Part shown: positions 53,989 to 64,000 of the stretch, one piece after another
Layout: the number at the start of each line of letters is the position of its first letter
Numbering within the stretch: position 1 is the stretch's first letter
Assembly (NCBI GenBank): GCA_028274465.1
Contig: CM051457.1
Coordinates: 57,025,550-57,089,549 of the forward strand
Origin: Plantago ovata
Taxonomy: Eukaryota > Streptophyta > Magnoliopsida > Lamiales > Plantaginaceae
Length of the DNA stretch: 64,000 nucleotides
Reading direction: 5' to 3'
The notes under the pieces: generated by a model
The model's input: the letters and a program-made list of their open reading frames with translations, nothing else
The model's database searches: none
What the model was told of the DNA's origin: nothing
Translations under genes and position numbers: made by a program

Positions 53989-55499
53989 AACTCCCCAAAC
54001 CAAACCTTTGCTTGTCCTCAAGCAACAAGCTATCCTAAATGCAACACAAAAGGAGTCTCATGCCAAGTAAAGTGAACTAATCTATTGAATCTACCAAATG
54101 CTTATGAACAAAACCAAATGAGCATGACATGCAAGTAGGTTGAAGAATGCCTCGATTGCGAATATACACATTTTCATGTGCACTTGGTTAAGCAAAGGAG
54201 TCTCCCAACATCTTCTACCTGGACCTGGTCAGTGACGACACAATGATTCACATTATCATACTACAATTGGCCCGTGCCTATGAAACCGAGGGCTTACTAC
54301 TGTTCACCAAGCGAGACTTTTCCTCAAAAGAGGGCGAACCAGTACTGGCTCTCATCAAACGAAGGAGGGCTCCCTAGAAAAAGAAGACACTCCCCTATTC
54401 TACCCAGACTCTCAAAGAACGAATCTCAATCAACCACTTCTTGAATAGCAAGATGAGGGTGGTCAAGAACAGGCCTTGGACAAAGGCGACACGAAACAAA
54501 AGATAGAATTTACAACTCGATACTTCACGAGGACAAAATATTTACATGACACTTGACACTACGAGACTGCTTTTGGCTTGCAACAACCCTTCTTTTGCTT
54601 TTGGGTCTTATTCTTTATTTTCTTTCTTCTTTTTTATTTTCTCTTTTTCTTTTCTCTCTCTTTTTTTTTTTTTTTTTATATATATAGCTAGGCAAGCAGC
54701 AGTACTACGTGTCAAAAACCTCCCCAAACCTATTCGAGAGAATAGGTTTGAGCACAAAGACGAAAAAGAAAAAGGGAAAAACTTTTTACAAAGACACCTC
54801 CCCAAACCTATTCCAGAGAATAGGTTGGGACACAAAACAAAAGAAAAATAAAGCTAAGAAAAATCTACAACGACTCAAGACGAAAGACAACTATAACAAC
54901 GTAACCCCCTCCCCAAACCTATTCAACCATAGATTCTAACATGCATCATTTTATACGGTCATCGTGAACCGCAGTAGAAGAAACACCACTCGAGGTGATG
55001 TCGAGACTACTAAGCTTAACTAGTGCACAAGTGAATGTGACAAACCAAGCGAGACGAGCCTCGAACTACTTGCAAAGTGATGCAACATATGATAATGGTC
55101 ATAAGCACTTAGTCTACACAATAGAAAAGTTCGAAAAAACTTGGCAATAGACTCCACACAACAACGTGCAACAACTAATCTATGGATGATATGCATGCAA
55201 AAATTTGAAAAAACACGACAAATCACATGAACTTGAGTAAAATCAGGCATGTACGAACCACACAAGCATATAGTACTGAAAATCCAATACCCCCTCCCCA
55301 AACCTAAACTTTTGCTCGTCCTCGAGCAAAGAAATGTTGAATGAAAAGGAAAAATTGGATTGAAAGTACACTTCCCTGAGATAAAGGTTCGTGTCCAATC
55401 TCCTATATATGAGTAGTACCTGAAAGGACTCAAGAAACATGTGAAAACGGGTGCACAAAGGTGGCGAAATGAGAAAAAGGGAAAATATGGGGGAACAGG
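53989..55499 (-). other. Element F 3' untranslated region with hairpins and purine tract
   Basis: The polypurine tract adjoins the LTR (AACTCCCCAAACC on plus). The oligopurine tract (minus sense) is at 54600..54682. Hairpin units are at 54727..54748 and 54805..54826, with a partial third near 54912. An internal copy of the 3'-end motif (minus-sense GAGGACGAGCAAAAGTTTAG) lies at about 55296..55330. No gene seen. Confidence 0.85.
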
Positions 55500-55650
55500 G
55501 CCCAAGCGACCCGCTTGGACTATGCCAAGCGAAGCGCTTGGCCAAGCGCTCCGCTTGGCATCATCTAGGCGGGCCGCTTGGATTTTCAGTAGGATTAAAT
55601 CCTACTGAAAATCCAAGCGGTCCGCTTGGTGATGCCCAAGCGGGGCGCTT
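55500..55650. repeat. Palindrome array, element F, beside second ORF
   Basis: CCAAGCG/CGCTTGG units around a long palindrome with inner arms ATTTTCAGTAGGAT and ATCCTACTGAAAAT, loop TAA. Compare B, whose inner arm is ATTTCCAGTAAGAAT: the arms differ but pair in both. Confidence 0.92.
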
Positions 55651-55907
55651 GGCCTGTTTCCCCATTTTTTCGATTTTTCTCAATTCTAACCAACTAAGGC
55701 ACCGAGACAAAAGGCTAAGCTACTCTAAACACGACAAAAGGCACACAGGCCACAACTACAAAAGCAAACTAAGAGTACAAGAGTCATAAGTCATAGCATC
55801 ATACAACCAAATCGAAAGAAAAAGAGTTTCAACCAACAATAGTGAACAAGCCAAAATAACAATAATAAGGATACTACCGAATAAATGGCCTCTGTCAGCT
55901 GAGATCT

Positions 55908-56319
55908 CTAGAAGGAAAGAGGAAGTTTGCTTCCACTACCATCACCTTGCGGGTGGAACAGGTACCCCGGAACTTGGCGAGCTAGAGCATCATACCGGTT
56001 CATCGTGTCCTCCTGGTAAACTCTCCACCTCTCGGCGTCCTCTGCTCCTGCGGCCTCCCAACGCTCATCAACACGCGTCTGAAAGGCATCCCAACGCTGG
56101 CCGTCTCGCACCTGGTAGTCCTCCCACCTTTTGTCCTCTCGCTCCTCAAAGCTTCTGAATTGCTCGGTCATCTGGTTCGACTGAGCCGTCAACATGCTGG
56201 TTTGGAAGTTCCCAAACTGAGTGGCCAATAGCTGGTTGAACTCCGAAAAGTCGAAGCCCCCTTTGACCATCCCTTGAGGATCCTTCTCCTCGGGTTCTCT
56301 TGTTCCTTCTTGTCGACAT
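55908..56319 (-). pseudogene. Element F second ORF, function unknown
   Basis: The ATG at 56317..56319 follows the putative splice border, as in B. The basic N-terminus (MSTRRNKRTRGEGSSRDG) resembles B's basic start in character. A longer frame encodes FDFSEFNQLLATQFGNFQTS followed by a Gln/Glu/Arg/Trp-rich helical stretch with repeats of the RWEDYQVRDGQRWDAFQTR type (heptad-like), ending VPGYLFHPQGDGSGS. This looks like an oligomerising coiled coil, unlike the globular part in B, so the two copies keep different portions of, or different versions of, the ORF. Broken. Confidence 0.5.
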
Positions 56320-56324
56320 GGTAC

Positions 56325-56887
56325 CTAGAAAAATCCCATTAGACCATTCCAATAGATCAAAATGACTAGACTCTTACACTACTACCAATCAATCTACTTC
56401 TACTCTAAGACAAGTATACGTTCTTCGTTTAAAACAAGTCATAACGCAACAAGTCGACTCTTAGACGCCAAAACTCACTCAAGTGTTCTTTTTAACGAGT
56501 TTGAAGGCTTGCTAAAATTCAAACATAGCGAATCGAGAAGCTTTAACACTTCGTTACGATTAGCTAATTCGAATCAAACCAAGCAAACAAACTCGCCATT
56601 AGAACTACCCAACCAATCCTACACATTCTCATGCAATCTAAACAACACCAACATCATATCAATACTCAAATTTCGAGCTAACAATCATGCAAACAATTAT
56701 ATAGCAAGAATTCAAGCCATAGAGTTCATCAAAATCAAAGTAAGCAAAATTCGAATTTAGACATCACATCCAATAAGAAACATGCTCAACAATCAATATC
56801 AAACTCTAATTTACCAATACATAACACAATTGAAGCCAATAAGATCAAAATCCCAAATTCAAGAAAGTTAGGGTTCTTGAGGGTTAC
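56325..56887 (-). other. Putative intron upstream of element F second ORF
   Basis: Minus-strand borders CGAAG|GTAACCC and TTTTTCTAG|GTACC, 563 bases, aligned with B 7319..7849. Confidence 0.55.
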
Positions 56888-57061
56888 CTTCGATTCCTTG
56901 TGAATGATGCTTCAAACGTGAAATTTGTTCGGTTTAGATGATAGAGGAGGTGATGGGCTCTTTAGAATGCACAAGATTGCAAAAATTGGTGGAGAATTGA
57001 GTGAGATTGAAGTTTTTGGGGTGAAAAATCGGAAAGAAGATGAAAAAGAATGAAGAGGAGA

Positions 57062-57152
57062 GCTTCAAAACTAAAGTGGCTCGCTTGGCTTTTAAAGAAG
57101 CAAAGCGAGCCGCTTGAGCGTCCCAAGCGAAGCGCTTGGTTCAAGCGGGGCG
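57062..57152. repeat. Palindrome array, element F, after gag (cut by G)
   Basis: AAAGTGGCTCGCTTGG, CCAAGCGAAGCGCTTGG and TCAAGCGGGGCG units; the block ends at the G insertion. Confidence 0.8.
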
Positions 57153-58009
57153 TGATGAATGTGTATTTTACACTTTCATTCGAGTCTTTTTCACCTATTT
57201 TAGCTATCCTCTATGTTAATTTAGCTATATTTTAATGCATTTTATTAGAATAGCGTCACGTTTCCCTTTAGATTTTATTTTACAGGTTTTGGTTGAAATT
57301 CGAAGATTTCCGGGCAATTATATTGAAGTTGACAAGGAATTGGTGTTCCAGAAGCCTATTTGGAGTATCTGAATGTTTCCAGATAGGATCTGAAGTCTAG
57401 GGGCCGAATCTGGAGGTTAGAAGGCTACTAGAAGTCAAAAACCGAGTCCGAAAAGGGGAAGAAATCCAAAAACGCGTCGAAAACGCGGAATTCCGTGAAA
57501 AACTCTTTGGGGCGAACCGCGCCACACCGGGCGAACCGCCCCACAGTATTTCGGGGCCTATATATAGTTGCTCAATTTTCTCCGAAAATCATATCTTTCC
57601 AGACCTACTTTCTCACCTCTCTCTATAGTTTTAGGTATGAACTTCCCGGGGCCTGTCCTGGGAGTTCCATAGCTTAGGGGATACTTTTTCATAGCGGATT
57701 GAAGCTCGTAGGATCGCAATTCTTCAGAGATTGACAACCTTCGGTAACTTGTATCTTACAGTTTAATCTATTTATTTTATATATCTTTCAATATGTTTTC
57801 TTCTATTATTTTTATTGATTGCATGCCTATTATGAGTAGCTGAACTTATCGTTGGTGGTAGTATGTGAATTCTTAGCGGATGGAAGATAATCATGCTAAT
57901 GGCTATATCGCGCATTATACTCCGTGTCATTGCTTTATTTCGTTGATTAGGCACAGCCTAAATTCTCGTATGTTGTATTAATTATTATGCACAATTGGAC
58001 ACTTGTCGA
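57153..58009 (+). repeat. Element G: A-family LTR, cut by H
   Basis: TGATGAATGTGTATTTTACA matches A's LTR start. GGGCGAACCGCCC palindromes (about 57508..57545) precede the TATA box at 57558..57567. Sequence runs to CACTTGTCGAT, where H was inserted. Whether G is a full element or a solo LTR cannot be told here. Confidence 0.9.
57558..57567 (+). promoter_or_regulatory. TATA box, element G LTR
   Basis: CTATATATAG about a dozen bases after the palindromes. Confidence 0.65.
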
Positions 58010-59665
58010 TGTTAGGAAACTTGTAATTTTGATGAGCAATTAACCATGCTAAATTAAGAGCAGTCCAGTAACTAGTACTCTTAAGGTCCATAGGAATTTA
58101 GAATTGTAAGGACATTGTAAAAGAGGAACGTTTGATGATGACTTAGTTAGGTGTTAGATAAGTTATTTCTTTTGCGTATGATGTATTTTATTTTCTGAAA
58201 AGAAAATATCTTATTGATGCTTAGCTTTAATGAATCTTATTTTCTGAAAAGAAAATAACCTATTGAAGCATTTGCTGAAGATATATTTTGTTTATTACAA
58301 ACAAATTATTGAAGCAAATAAGAAACCGGTCAGAATCTTGAAGACTCTTTGAAGATCTGAAGAATTGAAGACTTGAAGACTTGAAGCCTTGAAGATTGCT
58401 GAAGACTGGTAAGGCACGTGTTGCTCAGAAAGTGGAATGTTCAGCAACAGCATTGCATAAGTGAAAATCTGAAAGACAGAGTAGGTTGTGCTTGCTGAAG
58501 CTGAGACTGAACACTTGCTGATGAACATATGTGACCTCTTGCTGAATGTACGTGAATTTGCGCTCCAATGTTACTGTTTGAATTCTATTCAAATATGCAT
58601 TTAATGCAAAGCTTACACGCGAAGGACATGAAGACTAGAAGACAAACAAAGTCGCTGCTGAAAGTACAAAAGCAAGATAGTGACATGTTAAGGAACAAAA
58701 GCCTTAGGATTTGAAATTCAAACGGCTCCTTACTTGCACTATAAATAGAGGTCATCCGGCAAAGAGTTGAAGTGTGTCAACAACGTGATCAAACTCTCAC
58801 TTGTGCTTAAAACTCACAAACCTTCAAACACTCTTACTGCCATTGATCCGTTCCAAGACTTAAAGCTTGAAAAAGGTACTTGTGAAGAAGTAGAACAAAC
58901 TCGGCTAAGAAATTAGTTTAGTGTTCTTTCTTTCGAACAAGAACAAGTCTTGACACCAGAAACAATCAAACTTGTTTACTGCAAAGTATTCAAAGTTGTG
59001 TTTCTTAGATTACTTGTTGTAACTGAATAAGTTATAATTAAGTTATCTCACCCCAAAACTCTCTAACTGAAAATACACCCTTTCAAGCGTGATATTCAGG
59101 GGGAACTTAATCGAGCATAGTTTTGCTGATTAAAAGTACCAAGTTTGGTGGAGAACAAGGTTGAGTTCTCTAGTTTAGGTTGGAGACAAAGCAAGTGTGC
59201 TTTGGTTTCTGTTGAATCGCTTCAGATAGGAGATTGTAACGAACCTCAATCATATCTTAGTGAATTCAGTCCTAGAAAGGACAAAGTGGATTGGTTGAGA
59301 GATTACGCCACTCTCAGATACCACTATAAAAGCGTTTGTGTGATTTACTTACTGCATTTAGCTTTCAGCAAATTATATCTGTTTGTACACAGTCACTCAC
59401 TTCACTTGCTGAAACTCTTTACTTTCTGAAAGAGCACTTATCACTTGCTGAAACTCTTTACTTGCTGAAAGAGCACTTATTGTACACAGTCACTCACTTC
59501 ACTTACTGTAAAGTAACTTACGCTTGCTGAGAAAGTTAAGTATCAGCAACCTCATTACTGAAAAGTAATAAGTACTTGCTGAGAAAGTTTTTAAACGACA
59601 AAAGTTTGAAAAGACTATTCACCCCCCCCCCTCTAGTCTTTTCTTGTTGTTTAAAGGGACCAACA
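58010..59665 (+). repeat. Element H 5' LTR
   Basis: 1656 bp, TGTTAGGAAACTT...GGGACCAACA. It contains CACTATAAATAGAGG (TATA box, about 58738..58748) and a C-run before CTCTAGTCTTTTC at the 3' end. I counted 14 TTGCTGA/TCAGCAA heptamers, for example near 58270, 58490, 59405 and 59575. Confidence 0.93.
58738..58748 (+). promoter_or_regulatory. TATA box, Copia H LTR
   Basis: CACTATAAATAGAGG is followed by CATCCGGCAAAGAGTTGAAG. The same stretch occurs reversed in Copia-1 (near 24010..24025), so it is conserved in the family. Confidence 0.65.
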
Positions 59666-59667
59666 AG

Positions 59668-59679
59668 TGGTATCAGAGC
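59668..59679 (+). other. Element H primer-binding site (initiator-Met)
   Basis: TGGTATCAGAGC, two bases after the LTR; the standard Ty1/copia primer site in plants. Confidence 0.92.
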
Positions 59680-59777
59680 GGGAGGTTCTTTAGCCTTCTG
59701 CACTGAACCTAGATCCCCTTAAGTGCTTTCCGTAAATCACTCTCACTTGATCAGTTTGGTAGTGCTTTGCTGACAGG

Positions 59778-61948
59778 ATGTCTTTAGGAGATGCTCCCTT
59801 GCTGAAGCTGGAAAATTACGAGAAATGGCGAAACAACATGATGCTACATCTTGAGGCCATTAGTGATGAGATGGTCACCGTCATTAATGATGGACCTATC
59901 AAGATCACCAAGGTTGAAAGGAGTTTCCCTCATAGAACCACTGAAGCTGGGAAGGAAACCATCCTTGGCGAACCATCAGATACTGTTGTGCCAAAACCAA
60001 GAGAGGAATGGACTTCTGACGAAGCTAAGAGATTCCGTCTTGATGGCCAAGCAAGAAATATCATCATCAGATCAACTCCGGATACCATACAGTGCAAACT
60101 GTGGGGTGCTAAGACTGCTAAGGAGGCTTGGAAAATGGTTCAAGATCTTTGTGCTGGATCTGACAAGACCAAGGAAAACAAACTTGAAGTACTTAAATTA
60201 AAGTTTCAAAACTTTAAGCAAGGTGCTAACGAGTCACTGGAAGACTTGGACTTCAGATTCACAACTCTTATTAGTGAAATGGCAGCGCTGGGTGTTGGAA
60301 ATCTTTATTCAGATTCTGAGAAAGTGAAAACTATCATCAGAAGTTTGAATCAAGAATGGATCCATACTCAGAATTTCTATTATAATCAAGGAATGCCTGA
60401 CATTACACCAACAGAGTTGTTCTCTCATCTTGCTACTGTCAATTATGAGACAAAGTAAAGAGAAAATGTGTTTGCTGAAAAATCGCAAAACATTGCTCTT
60501 GCTGCAAAGCCGTCATCTTCTGAAAAGAAGAATGATAAAGAGCCTGCTGATGAAAATGCTTTAGTTGTTAAAAACATGAAGAAGGTCATCAATAAGGAAC
60601 TTGAAAGGCGAAAAGCAAAAGAGAAGCTGAAAGAGCATATTGGTAACAACTACCATAAGTACAAGAATGATACTAGCTCGCTGAACAAGCAAGCTCAGCA
60701 AGCTACATCATCAGAAGAACCAGCAGTTGGAAATGATCTATGTTTTTTCTGCAAAAAGCCCGGACACTTCAAAGCTAATTGCCCTTTGCTGAAAGGTAAA
60801 TCTGCTGAAAAGAAGAAGAAGTTCAAAAGAGCTTTCATTGCTGAAGAAAAGAAGAAGCTTCAAGCAAAAATCGATGCATTGTGTATTGATACAAGCTCCG
60901 AAGACAGTGAGGATGAAAGTTCAGACACCGACGATGAAGAAGCCACTCCAGACGTGGAGATTGGCAAAGAAGTGTGTGGAATAACTCTACCTCTGGCTCA
61001 GATTCAAAAAGTGAAGACGAGATTGACCTTGACAAGATTCAAGGAGAAATCGAAAGATTTGAGAAAACTCTCAGCAAACAGCAAGAGAAACTTCAACTTG
61101 TTGAAACTCTGACCAAGCAAACTACTGAAAAGTATGTTTTGCTGAAGGAAGAGACAGAAGAAAAGGATGCTGAAATAAGGCGTCTTAAGAAGTTGATTGC
61201 TGAGGCTGCAGAGAAAAATTCTCAAATGGCATTAGAATTGGAAGAGTATCAGTCCTCAATTCTAAAGTTACTTGCTGAAATCCAAGAAATGAAAAAGATG
61301 AAAGTCAATTTCAAATCCTACGTGGAAGCAAGTAATACGCTGACTGAACTAAACTCTTACTTGAGAGATCCATCTCAGGAAGAAGGTTTAGGAGTAACGT
61401 GTGAAGGTGATAACGTAGAAATCTTGAGAAAAGATAAATCAGCTATCTCCTTTGTACGTGCTACTGATAGTAGTCCTCCAGTAATCTATCAGTTTGGTCA
61501 AACTAAGGTTGCTGAAACATGCAATCAAGTACCCATGACCATAAAGCCCGCTGTTGCTACTCAAAGTAACAAGACTTTAAAAGGAAAACAGGTTGCTGAG
61601 AAGCAAACTGGAAAGAAAAAGAATGCCGTGAAGCATTCCGCCAAACAAGTTGCTGAAAAGCAAGTTGTTAAGACTAAAGGCAAGATTACCAAAAGTAATC
61701 AGAAGTCCTTTGCTGACAAACCTGAATCAAGTAAGGTTGCTGAAGCTAAAGCTCAGCATTCTCCAAAGAGTGGACTTGGTTTCAAAACCAAGCAAAGTCA
61801 ACTCTTTCATGAGTATAAGCAAAGTCAGCAAAGATACTTCAAAGAGATGAAGAAAACCAAGCCTAAGAGTTCTGAAAAGACTCCCAATGCTAGGACTAGA
61901 AGGAACCTTGATAGAAAAGAACTTACTGAAAAGTTCAAATCCTCCTAG
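59778..61948 (+). pseudogene. Element H gag with long C-terminal extension
   Basis: MSLGDAPLLKLENYEKW start, gag core, CCHC knuckle CFFCKKPGHFKANC (near 60740), acidic SSEDSEDESSDTDDEE stretch, coiled coil (IERFEKTLSKQQEKLQ, LKKLIAEAAEKNSQMALELE) and a Lys-rich tail with VAEKQ repeats. Gag would pack the element RNA; the role of the coiled-coil tail is not known to me. Parallel to Copia-1 20615..23008. Fossil with about three breaks. Confidence 0.88.
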
Positions 61949-64000
61949 TTCCTCAGCAAGTAGAAAACAAGTCAAAGTTGAAAAACTTCAGACTTGGGTT
62001 TCCACTGGACGCATTCTTGAACATGTTAATGGACATCCATCATTGGATAATTAACCTGTTTGCTCTTGATTGTGCAGACTGCAGCCACGGATGTAAACGA
62101 TGCAATCTGGCACTTTGATACTGGTTGTGGAAAGCACATGACGGGTAACAAGAATAACCTTATAAACTATAGACGGTGGTCTAAAGGTCCAACAATAAGG
62201 TTTGCTGGTGGAGGCTCCGGATCTACAAAAGGCTATGGTGATGTGAAGCTGGGATGCATAACCATTTCTGGAGTTCTTTATGTCAAAAATCTTAAGTTTA
62301 ATCTTTTCAGCATGAGTCAATTTGCTGACAAAGGATACTTCATCGAAATAAAAAGTGATGAATGTAAACTTGTTGATTTTGAGACTAAAAAGGTTATAAT
62401 GATTGCCTTCAGCAAACGTTGAAAAATGCCTTGTCTCAAATCATGATTGCCTTGCTGAAAAAGCATGGTTATGGCATAAAAGAACAATTCATCTAAACTT
62501 CAAGACGTTGAATAAGCTGTCTAAAAAGGCACTTGTAGTTGGATTACCTAGGGTTACTTTTAAGAAGGATGGTGTTTGCAATGCATGTCAGCAAGAAAAG
62601 CAAACAAAATCTTCTTTCAAGAACAAGGCAGTACCGTCAACTACAAAACCTTTACAACTCTTACACATGTACTTGTTTGAATCTTCTTCAACAAGCTATG
62701 CTGGTAAGAAGTATGGTCTAGTCGTGGTAGATGACTATTCAAGATTCACTTGGGTAGTGTTCATCAAGCACAAATCTGAAACTAAGACTGAAATACCTAA
62801 CTTGCTGAATAAGCTTGAAGTCATGAAAAATGACAAGGTAAAAGTCATAAGGACAGACCATGGTACTGAGTTTGTAAACCAGTACATAACTGAATATTGT
62901 ACCTCCAAAGGTATTCAACATCAGTTATCCTCAGTAAGGACACCACAGCAAAACGGTGTTGCTGAACGGAAGAATCGTACCCTGAAAGAAGCCGCAAGAA
63001 CACTGTTTGCTGACACTGAAATAAGTGAGGCTTACTGGGTTGAAGCGATTAATACCGCCTGCTATACTCAGAATAGATATTTGATTACTAAGGAATACAA
63101 CAAAACTCCTTATGAATTGTTTGTTGGAAGACCTCCTAACATCACTCATCTAAGAGTATTTGGTTGCACGTGTTTCTTTCTTATCAATGGTAGAGAATAC
63201 CTAAGAACATTTCAACCAAAGGCAGACGAAGCGATATTTCTTGGCTACTCCTTGCATAGTAAAGTTTATAGAGTTTACAACAAAAAGGCACAAAAGATTG
63301 AAGAATCTGTGCATGTTGTATTCTACGAAAAGTCACAAGGTGTGCCTGCTGAAGAAGAAATATCAGAATGTATGAAAAAGCTAATCATACATGAGCAAAG
63401 AACTGAATCTGATGCTAGGCAAATCAAGTCAATTGAACTAAATGATGATTCTGACAATGATTCTCCTCCCCCGAGTCATGACAAGATAAATATAGTTCAC
63501 GACAAAGAATTTCCAGCAAAAGATGCGGTTGCTCCGGAAGTTGCTGAAATTACGCAATCTCCAGTGCCTGCTGATGAAATACCTCAATCCAGCAATGCTG
63601 AACAAACAGTTGCTGACGAACAAATCTCAGCAGAGACACAAATTCCCAGTAGTACTGAACAAGTACATACTGAAGAGTCACATGCTGATGAGCAAACATA
63701 TCCTGATCCAACAAACAGGAAACCTGTTAATAAATGGATTAGAGATCATCCCTCAACGGATATGATTGGCGATATTAATAAACGCCAAGTGACTAGATCC
63801 AAAGCTACTCAAGGACTTGCTGAAGAAGCAACTGTCGTAGAAGTAGAATCTTTATTCTCTTGCTTTGTATCAGAAATTGAACCTAAAACCATAGAAGAAG
63901 CTTTGAAGCATTCTGAATGGATAAAGGCAAACCAAGAAGAATTGGATCAATTTGAAATAAACAAAGTCTGGAAACTTGTGCCACTTGCTGAAGATAAGAA
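61949..64000 (+). pseudogene. Element H pol: protease, integrase, linker, start of reverse transcriptase
   Basis: Protease IWHFDTGCGKHMTGNK near 62110; HHCC head (KAWLWHKRT, VCNACQ) near 62460..62590; integrase core (VVVDDYSRFTWVVFIK, VIRTDHGTEFVN, QQNGVAERKNRTL); conserved LRVFGCTCFF and FLGYSLHSKVYRVYN near 63150..63280. A long acidic linker precedes [12 protein letters not shown] at the edge. Fossil with a few breaks. Confidence 0.88.

Larger units (their letters stand above)
52614..57152 (-). mobile_element. Element F: pol-less gypsy element of B family, minus strand, nested in E
   Basis: 3' LTR at 52614..53988, then (leftward order reversed) polypurine tract, oligopurine tract, hairpins, palindrome array, second ORF, putative intron, and the post-gag palindrome array, where G cut it at 57153. 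Gag and 5' LTR would lie beyond G and H, outside the window. The family is shown by LTR ends, CCAAGCG palindromes and hairpins. Confidence 0.92.
58010..64000 (+). mobile_element. Element H: SIRE/Maximus-like Copia, runs off the right edge
   Basis: 5' LTR 58010..59665, primer site 59668..59679, gag from 59778, protease near 62060, integrase, and the first part of reverse transcriptase at the window end. Same family as Copia-1 in the opposite orientation. Inserted in G. The 3' LTR and TSD are outside. Broken, with about five breaks. Confidence 0.92.

Overview
The window is plant nuclear DNA made entirely of transposable elements. I found no intact host gene. The evidence for a plant is: Ty1/copia elements with an initiator-Met primer site, Athila-type Ty3/gypsy elements with an Asp-tRNA-type primer site (TGGCGCCGYTGYCGGGGA), a CACTA DNA transposon with CACTACTAG ends, and plant-like introns and leaders. 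An angiosperm, probably a eudicot, is likely; I cannot name the species.

The layout is a set of nested insertions, most of them proven by target-site duplications (TSDs). A SIRE/Maximus-like Copia copy (Copia-1, minus strand, 1..24684, its 3' end lying left of the window) is split by gypsy element A (1259..19268). Element A is itself split by element B (4547..11661, TSD tgatc) and by a 2.7-kb solo-LTR candidate I (14108..16812, TSD atgaa). Copia-1 lies in an older minus-strand acidic reading frame (fragment X: 24685..25156 and 45324..46526). X is split by gypsy element D (25157..45323, TSD gcatc). D holds a CACTA transposon in its left LTR (26193..30460, TSD tca) and a reversed A-family element C (33713..41927, TSD attct). 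X is cut again by E (from 46527), a pol-bearing Athila-like element. E is cut by F (B family, minus strand, from 52614), F by G (A family, from 57153), and G by a second Copia copy, H (58010 to the window end).

The main biological result is two gypsy families, A/C/G and B/D/F, in which no reverse transcriptase, RNase H or integrase is seen. In every copy where the region can be read they carry only gag-protease plus, usually, a second ORF preceded by an intron-like stretch of 530-565 bp with GT...AG borders. Each family has its own short palindrome, repeated in blocks at matching places: CCAAGCG..CGCTTGG in B/D/F, and GGGGCGAnTCGCCCC in A/C/G and also in E. The inner stems of long palindromes differ between B and F yet stay complementary. 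Both families also share a second hairpin ending in a polypurine-like GGTTTGGGGAGG, followed by a long oligopurine tract. E shares both the LTR type and the palindrome of A/C/G, so it is the best local candidate for their helper.

The Copia family shows a separate signature: the heptamer TTGCTGA (or TCAGCAA) is hugely over-represented in its LTR, gag and pol. The acidic fragment X has it too, which points to X being a third ORF of the same lineage. All retroelement reading frames here are treated as fossils; spans are given without reconstruction.
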